Shown in pieces: positions 1-5,408 of a stretch of DNA of 8,157 nucleotides. This DNA is from Deltaproteobacteria bacterium. Its GTDB lineage: Bacteria > Bdellovibrionota > FAC87 > UBA2466. Numbering within the stretch: the first letter of the stretch is position 1; each line of letters opens with the position of its first letter. A model generated the notes under the pieces. The model was given only the letters and a program-made list of their open reading frames with translations, made no database searches and had not been told where the DNA came from. The stretch is taken from NCBI GenBank assembly GCA_013205415.1, contig JABMMY010000139.1, positions 1 to 8,157 on the forward strand, given 5' to 3'. A program made the translations under genes and the position numbers.

Positions 1-18
1 CTAGATAGGTTGGCAAGT

Positions 19-711
19 TTAGAAATTGGGAATGAAAAAACTCAAACCTGCAAAGACAGAAAAATTGCTGCGGGGCTTCCTGGAGGAATAGACCTCGGTA
101 AAGGTAACGTAGTCTCTCAAATCGATTAAGATAGCCAGTGCATCACCTGTAAATATTTTAACACCTAAACCGAAATCAAAAACAGGATCCATTCCCTGGC
201 GGACGGTCGACTCCACTGGAGCGGAACTACTTAACTTAATCGTTTTTGTATTTGCTAAACCAAATCCGAATACGGAATAAATATCAAAGTAGAGAACCTG
301 ATTTCCAAAAAATCTTATCTTTCCATAAATAGGGGACAGAAGAATATTTGAAGTTGCGAGTAAATTAATCTGACTAAATTGAACATTGCTCAAACTATTT
401 GCAGTCACAATATCTTTAATATTGGCTGAGATAGAGGGACTTGCCACTTGAATATGGGCTATCTCCCAGCCAAAGTGATCACTAAAATGCCAGGTGGCTC
501 TGCCCCCCACCAATAAATGATTGACCACCGAATCTAATGGCATCGCTCCTGCTGTCCCACTCAATTCAATTTTATTTGTCTTATAAAAATATTTATTTCT
601 AACCACAGCATTGATCGAGCGCTCCACATTGTTTTGAGTTTCTGTAGATTTTGAGGCCTGTAAATTTAGGGTCACGAAAAGTAGAAAAAAAATCACTCGC
701 AGTTGTTTCAT
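19..711 (-). CDS. Secreted outer-membrane beta-barrel protein (myxobacterial/Bdellovibrio-type OMP family)
   Basis: This is a 230-residue protein of unknown substrate, expected in the outer membrane. Seen: an N-terminal signal peptide (K2, R5, hydrophobic residues 6-17, probable cleavage after L-Q-A at 17-19), then alternating polar/hydrophobic segments typical of beta strands. The C-terminus ends in phenylalanine (SFFIPNF), the usual BAM-recognition ending. Near the end, a glycine-rich strand (about 176-187) leads to L-R-D-Y at 198-201, which resembles the 'outer membrane beta-barrel domain' family common in myxobacteria and Bdellovibrio (recalled family TIGR04565). That assignment is by eye. 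The length fits a small 8- to 10-strand barrel, with no extra periplasmic or OmpA-like peptidoglycan-binding domain. The ATG is preceded by a weak purine-rich AGAGAAC. The gene is divergent from the M50 protease gene. Its stop lies 18 bp from the window edge, so downstream partners cannot be seen. Confidence 0.85.
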   Translation of the reverse strand: MKQLRVIFFLLFVTLNLQASKSTETQNNVERSINAVVRNKYFYKTNKIELSGTAGAMPLDSVVNHLLVGGRATWHFSDHFGWEIAHIQVASPSISANIKDIVTANSLSNVQFSQINLLATSNILLSPIYGKIRFFGNQVLYFDIYSVFGFGLANTKTIKLSSSAPVESTVRQGMDPVFDFGLGVKIFTGDALAILIDLRDYVTFTEVYSSRKPRSNFSVFAGLSFFIPNF

Positions 712-729
712 GATGTTCTCTTTATACGG

Positions 730-757
730 TTAATAAGTTGAGTCCTCTCATTGTCAC
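730..757 (-). promoter_or_regulatory. Candidate promoter of the outer-membrane barrel gene
   Basis: On the minus strand, GTGACA (plus-strand 752-757) and TATTAA (plus-strand 730-735) are separated by 16 bp, a sigma-70-like arrangement. The start site would fall near 723, giving a leader of only about 12 nt containing AGAGAAC. Both hexamers are imperfect, so this is tentative. Confidence 0.3.
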
Positions 758-762
758 ATGGC

Positions 763-788
763 TTCCAAATTTGTTCAATGATTTGGAA
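763..788. promoter_or_regulatory. Inverted repeat in divergent gap, possible operator
   Basis: The arms TTCCAAAT (763-770) and ATTTGGAA (781-788) are perfect reverse complements separated by 10 bp, so equivalent positions are 18 bp apart, close to two helical turns. The repeat overlaps the presumed -35/spacer of the M50 protease promoter and lies just upstream of the barrel gene's candidate -35. It lies upstream of both predicted start sites, so a DNA-binding site is more likely than an RNA hairpin. An 8-bp dyad in a gap this short is uncommon by chance but not decisive. Confidence 0.4.
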
Positions 789-801
789 ATCGTGATATAC
801 T
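771..801 (+). promoter_or_regulatory. Candidate promoter giving a leaderless M50 protease mRNA
   Basis: A good -10 hexamer, TATACT (796-801), lies 7 bp before the ATG at 809. A weak -35, TTGTTC (771-776), is 19 bp upstream of it. Transcription would begin at about 808, at or one base before the start codon. No Shine-Dalgarno is present between the -10 and the ATG, which agrees with a leaderless transcript. Confidence 0.5.
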
Positions 802-808
802 ACGCACT

Positions 809-1447
809 ATGTCGTCTGGATTAATTAATGTTTTATTAATGGTTCCCATCTTTCTTTTTTCACTCTGCTTTCACGAATTTGCCCATGCTTGGATGGCGGT
901 TAAAAGAGGGGATCCCACACCTAAACTCAACGGTCGACTTTCCATGCATCCCATGGTCCATGCCGATATTTTAGGTACTTTAATTTTACCCACCTTAGCT
1001 ATTTATACTGGAGCCCCATTTTTTGGATGGGCAAAACCGGTTCCTGTAGATATCCGAAATTTAAAATACGGAAGAAAAGATTTTGCCTTGGTTGCAGCCG
1101 CTGGGCCTCTAGCCAATATTATTCTGGCCTTTTTTTCAACAGCCCTACTTTTTGTTTTAGTTCGAATCCCCTTGGAACACAAAATATTAGAAACGATGCA
1201 GCTTTTTGCTGTTGTCGGAATTCAGGTCAATCTCATGTTGGCCTTTTTTAATCTCCTACCTATTGCTCCACTAGACGGTTTTAATGTGATTCAAGGATTT
1301 GTTCCTCAAAAAACAGCGGTATGGTTGAATAAATCGGCCCCTTTTTCTGGAATTATTTTAATTGTTCTTTTGTTTACCGGTGGACTTCGTTATTTGGCTA
1401 TTCCAGTTACGATCGCATTTAGATTTTTAGTTCATTTTGTGGGTTAA
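809..1447 (+). CDS. Site-2 protease family (M50) intramembrane zinc metalloprotease, YwhC-like
   Basis: This is a 212-residue integral membrane protease of the minimal S2P type, with no PDZ or CBS domain. Seen: the zinc motif H-E-F-A-H at 22-26 inside the first hydrophobic segment, followed by G-D-P-T at 34-37 and F-G-W-A-K-P-V at 72-78. A-A-G-P-L-A-N follows at 97-103, and the second metal motif N-L-L-P-I-A-P-L-D-G at 148-157, with D156 as the expected third ligand. These motifs match the YwhC-type branch; the substrate is unknown. About five hydrophobic segments are visible. The start is well fixed: the frame upstream reads to a TGA at 779-781 with no ATG, GTG or TTG in between, and HExxH lies only 22 residues in. 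It is divergent from the barrel gene and convergent with priA, with only 2 bp (1448-1449) between their stops. A role in envelope stress or signal-peptide-remnant cleavage is possible but only inferred. Confidence 0.93.
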   Translation: MSSGLINVLLMVPIFLFSLCFHEFAHAWMAVKRGDPTPKLNGRLSMHPMVHADILGTLILPTLAIYTGAPFFGWAKPVPVDIRNLKYGRKDFALVAAAGPLANIILAFFSTALLFVLVRIPLEHKILETMQLFAVVGIQVNLMLAFFNLLPIAPLDGFNVIQGFVPQKTAVWLNKSAPFSGIILIVLLFTGGLRYLAIPVTIAFRFLVHFVG

Positions 1448-1449
1448 GA

Positions 1450-3465
1450 TCAAATGAGATTAATAGGATCAACGTCGACCGAGAGCTGTACTGTACTTTT
1501 CTGTTTTTTTTCCCATTCAAACAATAACTTTAACATAACCTGAATCTCTTTAACCGACTCACTCTTCACTAAACACTGCCAACGATACATTTTTTTTATT
1601 CTCGCTAATGGAGCCTCAGAGGGCCCGAGAATTTGAGAGTTGGCAAATCTTCGAGGTGCCTCTTTCTGAAGAAGCTCTGTAACTTGATAAGCAAAATTCT
1701 CAACATTTTTAGGATTAGTATGTTGAAATCGCAGCATCACAGCCCTATGAAATGGGGGAAACTGAAAAAGTTTTCTTGAGCTTAATTCATCCCTATAAAA
1801 TGATTCTTGTTGATGCCGGCTTGCGGCTAATAACACAGGATGCTCTGGATTTAAGGTTTGAATAATAACCTCGCCTGGAGTCTCTCCTCTACCCGCCCTA
1901 CCAGATACCTGAGTTATCACCTGGAAGGTTCGCTCATAAGATCTAAAATCTGGTAAATTCAAACTTGCATCGGCCATCAAAACTCCGACTAAAGCAATCC
2001 CGGGAAAGTCATGCCCCTTAGCCACCATCTGAGTTCCAATAACAATATCAACTTCACGTTTTTGAATTCGCTCCAAGACCTTCTCCAGATCTTTTTTCCC
2101 TTTGATAACTCCTCTATCCATTCTTGCTACAGAGGCCTTGGGAAAGATCGATTTAATAGTTTTCTCAACCTGTTCGGTCCCAAGTCCAATGGTATCTAAT
2201 TGGGTACCGGAACAATTTTCACAACAGACAGGAACCTTTTTTTGTACCCCACAATAATGACATTTAAGTAGCGGAGGATTTTGATAGTAAGTTAGTGAAA
2301 CATCGCAATCCTTGCAACGCCAAGTGTGACCACAATCCCCGCAAAATAGAAAATGAGCAAAACCCAATCGATTCAAAAAAAGCATAACCTGCTGGCCTTG
2401 ATCTAAAGTATCGGCAATTGCATTGACTAACCCTCGACTTAACCATCTTAATTCTGGTGAATACCACTGACTCTTATCTTTGATATCAATAAAAGAGGTG
2501 GTCGGCATAGGGCGTTGATTCACACGTTCTGGTAATTTTAAGTGAACATATTTTCCATTTAAGGCATTTTGATAGGTTTCAACTGAGGGTGTCGCCGAAC
2601 CCAAGATTACCTTGGCGCCAAGCAGTTTTGATCTAACGACTGCTAAATCTCTTGCATTATATCTTAAAGAATCTTCCTGCTTAAAAGAGGTTTCATGTTC
2701 TTCATCAACAACAATCACTCCCAAATTCTTCAAGGGTGCAAACACTGCAGAACGAGCACCGATGACGATTTGTGCCTTGCCCTCGGTGATTAAATTCCAC
2801 TGATAGGTTCTCTCTTTTGCAGTCAAATCACTATGCAATACGGCTACCATGCCTGGAAATCTTTTAGAAAATCTCTCAGTGAGTTGGGGAGTCAAGGCTA
2901 TTTCAGGCACCAAAATAATTCCAGTTTTTTTTTCGTTTATAATCGACGATAAAACACTCATATAAACTTCAGTTTTCCCACTTCCAGTGACTCCATGAAG
3001 TAGAAAGGGTCTTTTTTCAGAAGGATCTAAAATGAGATCTACCACTTTTTTCTGATTCTCATTAAGAGAATGTCCCAATACGGGTTCATCTAAAATTAAT
3101 TCACTATTTTTTTCCTTTAATTTAAGATTCCTCTTCTCTTTCTTAGGCATCCAAAAAGCTTTTGGAATTGCGGTTGAAATAACCTCGCCTAAAGGATGAC
3201 AGTAATAATCACTTACCCATTTTAATAGTTGAAACATTGACTCATCAAAGAGCGGCTTTAAAACTAAAATCTCAGTAATGCTTTTTAACTTTAAAAGATC
3301 TACATTCGATTTTGCTGGAAAGCCTAAAACAAACCCAAATGCATTTCGATTTCCAAATGGAATGGAAACGACACTTCCAATAGACAATGTTTTTCCCAAC
3401 TCATCATCAATTAGGTAATGAAAGGAATTTGAAATTCTAATGGGAATTGCTACATCAACAATCAT
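1450..3465 (-). CDS. priA: Primosomal protein N' (replication restart helicase PriA), winged-helix-less form
   Basis: PriA is a 3'-to-5' superfamily-2 helicase that recognises stalled forks and loads the primosome to restart replication. Seen in 671 residues: an N-terminal 3'-end-binding domain (about 1-105), then Walker A GVTGSGKT (158-165) and Walker B DEEH (254-257). GSATPSVET (289-297) follows, then eight zinc-ligand cysteines (375, 378, 384, 387, 402, 405, 415, 418), AKGHDFP (482-488) and QVSGRAGR (519-526). The C-terminus reads DVDPI, as in E. coli PriA. All catalytic motifs are intact. Compared with my memory of E. coli PriA (732 residues, Walker Lys 230), the Walker Lys here is residue 164. 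The shortfall falls before the helicase, where only about 28 charged linker residues (106-133) replace the winged-helix domain. The ATG overlaps the preceding gene's TGA as ATGA (3462-3465), with no clear Shine-Dalgarno, implying translational coupling. Confidence 0.97.
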   Translation of the reverse strand: MIVDVAIPIRISNSFHYLIDDELGKTLSIGSVVSIPFGNRNAFGFVLGFPAKSNVDLLKLKSITEILVLKPLFDESMFQLLKWVSDYYCHPLGEVISTAIPKAFWMPKKEKRNLKLKEKNSELILDEPVLGHSLNENQKKVVDLILDPSEKRPFLLHGVTGSGKTEVYMSVLSSIINEKKTGIILVPEIALTPQLTERFSKRFPGMVAVLHSDLTAKERTYQWNLITEGKAQIVIGARSAVFAPLKNLGVIVVDEEHETSFKQEDSLRYNARDLAVVRSKLLGAKVILGSATPSVETYQNALNGKYVHLKLPERVNQRPMPTTSFIDIKDKSQWYSPELRWLSRGLVNAIADTLDQGQQVMLFLNRLGFAHFLFCGDCGHTWRCKDCDVSLTYYQNPPLLKCHYCGVQKKVPVCCENCSGTQLDTIGLGTEQVEKTIKSIFPKASVARMDRGVIKGKKDLEKVLERIQKREVDIVIGTQMVAKGHDFPGIALVGVLMADASLNLPDFRSYERTFQVITQVSGRAGRGETPGEVIIQTLNPEHPVLLAASRHQQESFYRDELSSRKLFQFPPFHRAVMLRFQHTNPKNVENFAYQVTELLQKEAPRRFANSQILGPSEAPLARIKKMYRWQCLVKSESVKEIQVMLKLLFEWEKKQKSTVQLSVDVDPINLI
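3462..3465 (-). other. ATGA stop/start overlap, secreted protein to priA
   Basis: Read on the minus strand, the four bases ATGA contain both the priA ATG and the TGA stop of the preceding gene. No Shine-Dalgarno stands out upstream, so priA translation probably depends on termination-reinitiation. Confidence 0.85.
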
Positions 3466-4310
3466 CTAAAACTCAGTAAGGTTCTAAGGGTGTCTTCAGA
3501 TACAGGAGAATTATTGATGGTTTTATTAGCTTTTTGCCATGTTTTCATCCACTCTACCGACTGACGCTTACTTAACTGACGAATACCCATCAGTTCAGAC
3601 TGAATGATATCTCTTCCATCCTTGGTAAAATTAGCTTTTTTGGGAAATAAGGATTCATTCACCGCTACAGACAATTGATCGAAATTCCAACTAATTGATT
3701 CTTTTCCCTCTAACCAATCAAACTTTTTAATTCCCAAAAGACCCTTATCAAAATAAACAGTTTTTCTGGAATTGCCATCTTGAAATCCCACTACCGCTAT
3801 CGAAGGGCCGGTAGGTAAAAGTGCTAAGGAGATAGCCTCCTGCTCAAGATATTGGGATTTCACATTCCATGTTTGGGGATCTCCCTGCGGTTCAAAACCC
3901 TCTTTGAACTGTTTCATTTGGTCCCACCTCAAAAATTTTTCCCCTACAAGAGCATCCCGAAATTCCATTGCAGAACCGGCACTATAATTTTTTAAAAACA
4001 ATAGGGAACGAGAGGGTATTTTTTTATCTCCACCCAGCGAATAGGTGCGTTTTTCTAATTGCCCAGAAAAAAAGGCCTCTGGGGCCATGGTCTTCCAAAT
4101 AAACTTCATTCCTCGATTTTCTAAGAGAATTTTTTCCTCAACCTCTGACCACTCTCCATTATTTGTTAACACTCGATGATTCAATGTCAGCTCTATTCCC
4201 TCGCTAAATTTCCTACCATCGAAAATTTCTTTGAGAACAGCTGAAATAGGAGGAATAAAAGCGGCAGCTTTCAGAGAGAACACCAATAGAAAAGAGATGA
4301 AATATTTCAT
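3462..4310 (-). CDS. Secreted (periplasmic) protein of unknown function between galU and priA
   Basis: I do not recognise this 282-residue protein with certainty. Seen: a clear signal peptide (K2, hydrophobic 3-13, then K14-A-A-A; probable cleavage after residue 17). There is no lipobox cysteine and no later hydrophobic stretch long enough to span a membrane, so a soluble periplasmic location is expected. The mature part is rich in alternating hydrophobic/charged segments suggesting beta strands. One segment resembles lipoprotein-sorting (LolA-like) folds: F-P-K-K at 222-225, then a D-G turn at 231-232. The match is visual and weak. The last 40 residues are helical-looking and basic (K-R-Q, then W254-M-K-T-W258). 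It overlaps galU upstream and priA downstream by 4 bp each (ATGA), so it is translated as part of the same operon. The context suggests an envelope role linked to sugar-nucleotide use, but this is inference. Confidence 0.85.
   Translation of the reverse strand: MKYFISFLLVFSLKAAAFIPPISAVLKEIFDGRKFSEGIELTLNHRVLTNNGEWSEVEEKILLENRGMKFIWKTMAPEAFFSGQLEKRTYSLGGDKKIPSRSLLFLKNYSAGSAMEFRDALVGEKFLRWDQMKQFKEGFEPQGDPQTWNVKSQYLEQEAISLALLPTGPSIAVVGFQDGNSRKTVYFDKGLLGIKKFDWLEGKESISWNFDQLSVAVNESLFPKKANFTKDGRDIIQSELMGIRQLSKRQSVEWMKTWQKANKTINNSPVSEDTLRTLLSFR
4307..4310 (-). other. ATGA stop/start overlap, galU to secreted protein
   Basis: Read on the minus strand, ATGA contains the TGA of galU (last codons ATG AAG TCT TTA) and the ATG of the secreted protein gene. 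It is the second identical overlap in the same three-gene operon. Confidence 0.85.
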
Positions 4311-5194
4311 AAAGACTTCATGTAATCGCGCAACGATTGACTAAGCTCTGGACGTCTCAGGGCCAAATCAATTTGTGCCTTCAGATAATAAAGAGGATTC
4401 CCAATGTCGTATCTACAGCCTTTAAGTAAAACTCCATGCAGTTTACCCTCGGCACATAGTTTGTCCATGGCATCGGTTAATTGAATCTCCCCCCCTATTC
4501 CCGGTTGTGTGTCTCTTAAAGCATCAAATAAACTTGAATCAAAGACATATCTTCCAATAATTGCATACCGGCTCGGAGCGACTTCAGGTTTAGGTTTTTC
4601 TACGGTACGCAGCACCTTTAGAGGAAGATCACCTAGTTCCTTTCCGCCCAAATCTAACATCCCATAAGAAGGACTATGTGCAATTGGAATTTCCACCACT
4701 CCAACCGTAGAACTATTTAACTCCACTGCAGCATCTACCAGTCTTTTTAATGGGGCCTGTGTCCGATTGATCACATCCCAAGGTGGGAAAATTTCATCCC
4801 CTAAACATACCGCAAACTTCTCATTACCGATCATATGACGAGCACAGTAAACAGCATGTCCTAAGCCCAGGGGTTCCTTTTGTCGAACACTCATGACCTC
4901 ACAAAAACTTCCAATCTTTCGTACCTTGTCGGCCAAAGCCTCTTTGCCCCTTTTTCTTAGCCAAATTTCTAGATTAGGCGAGAGATCAAAATAGTCCTCC
5001 AAAGTGTGCTTGCCCTTACTGGTAACAAAAATAATCTGTTCAATTCCAGCACTTAAACATTCTTCAGCAATAAAATGGATGGTAGGAATATCAATGATGG
5101 GAAGTAATTCCTTGGGAACCTCTTTAGTAAAGGGAAGGCCTCTAGTTCCTAATCCAGCTACTGGGATCACCACTTTTTTCACGGGCTCAGACAT
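4307..5194 (-). CDS. galU: UTP--glucose-1-phosphate uridylyltransferase (UDP-glucose pyrophosphorylase)
   Basis: This enzyme joins UTP and glucose-1-phosphate to make UDP-glucose and pyrophosphate in the cytoplasm, supplying LPS core and polysaccharide synthesis. Seen, numbered from the preferred start: the nucleotide-binding signature AGLGTRGLPFTKEVPKE at 13-29, and the metal-binding L-G-D at 131-133. V-E-K-P-K-P (198-203) carries the conserved Lys200, followed by I-G-R-Y, then GGEIQLTDA (234-242) and RYDIGNPL (261-268). Its length of 295 residues matches bacterial GalU (about 290-302). The frame is open further upstream to a TTG at 5243-5245, giving 312 residues. The internal ATG at 5192-5194 is preferred because AAAGGA lies about 7 nt upstream and the family signature begins about 12 residues later. 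It is the first gene of the galU / secreted protein / priA operon and diverges from lpxC across a 214-bp gap. Confidence 0.95.
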   Translation of the reverse strand: MSEPVKKVVIPVAGLGTRGLPFTKEVPKELLPIIDIPTIHFIAEECLSAGIEQIIFVTSKGKHTLEDYFDLSPNLEIWLRKRGKEALADKVRKIGSFCEVMSVRQKEPLGLGHAVYCARHMIGNEKFAVCLGDEIFPPWDVINRTQAPLKRLVDAAVELNSSTVGVVEIPIAHSPSYGMLDLGGKELGDLPLKVLRTVEKPKPEVAPSRYAIIGRYVFDSSLFDALRDTQPGIGGEIQLTDAMDKLCAEGKLHGVLLKGCRYDIGNPLYYLKAQIDLALRRPELSQSLRDYMKSL

Positions 5195-5201
5195 AAAATT
5201 T

Positions 5202-5207
5202 TCCTTT
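5202..5207 (-). promoter_or_regulatory. Shine-Dalgarno that fixes the galU start
   Basis: On the minus strand AAAGGA lies about 7 nt upstream of the ATG at 5192-5194. It is the clearest ribosome binding site in the window, and it rules in favour of the 295-residue GalU over the TTG-initiated extension. Confidence 0.7.
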
Positions 5208-5250
5208 GTTTTTTCTAGTCTCACTTTTGCTAAGAAATAAGTCAAAGAGC

Positions 5251-5282
5251 TTGATTAGGTGTGTTTTATTTACTCCAATCAA
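5251..5282. repeat. Imperfect inverted repeat in the galU leader
   Basis: TTGATT (5251-5256) and AATCAA (5277-5282) are complementary, and the stem can be extended by a G-U and a G-C pair in the galU transcript. The loop is AT-rich, about 16 nt. It lies in the presumed galU 5' leader, between the candidate promoter and the Shine-Dalgarno. It has no U-tract, so it is not a terminator. A role in leader structure or as an operator is possible but weakly supported. Confidence 0.25.
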
Positions 5283-5306
5283 ACTCCAGAATGTTGTTTT
5301 TTTAAC

Positions 5307-5337
5307 ATAATACCCGGACAACGACGTAATGTGTCAC
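5307..5337 (-). promoter_or_regulatory. galU: Candidate galU operon promoter
   Basis: On the minus strand, TATTAT (plus-strand 5307-5312) is a good -10. GTGACA (plus-strand 5332-5337) is a possible -35 with a long 19-bp spacer. The start site near 5300 would give a leader of about 105 nt before the galU ATG. The 214-bp gap (5195-5408) holds this, the inverted repeat at 5251-5282 and the weak lpxC promoter signal. I see no small gene or RNA gene in it. Confidence 0.4.
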
Positions 5338-5388
5338 CGGTAAAAATGGGGCTATCGGAAAGCAGACCACCTCTGGTATGAGTATTGC

Positions 5389-5398
5389 TGTTTATTAA
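5389..5398 (+). promoter_or_regulatory. lpxC: Candidate extended -10 element of lpxC
   Basis: TG at 5389-5390 is followed by TTTATTAA, giving an extended -10-like element (TTATTA at 5392-5397 or TATTAA at 5393-5398). It has no recognisable -35. Transcription would begin at about 5404-5405, leaving only about 4 nt before the lpxC ATG at 5409. No Shine-Dalgarno is visible in either case. Confidence 0.3.
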
Positions 5399-5408
5399 CC
5401 TGTAATTT

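Noticed and set aside
1480..1520. Possible terminator after the M50 gene (GTACTGTAC followed by a T-run)
   Set aside because: The two GTAC halves are only one base apart, too close to form a hairpin loop, and the stem would be weak; the T-run lies in the priA coding sequence.
2011..2803. Short open frames on both strands inside priA
   Set aside because: They are short, overlap conserved PriA motifs, and show no independent start signals or recognisable domains.
5195..5245. 17-residue N-terminal extension of GalU from a TTG at 5243-5245
   Set aside because: The initiator would be TTG, the extension has no counterpart in GalU proteins, and the ATG at 5192-5194 has a clear Shine-Dalgarno at proper spacing.
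5364..5377. Small hairpin in front of lpxC (CAGA/TCTG or ACCA/TGGT)
   Set aside because: Four-base stems are common by chance, and the two possible pairings compete; it also lies upstream of the likely transcription start.
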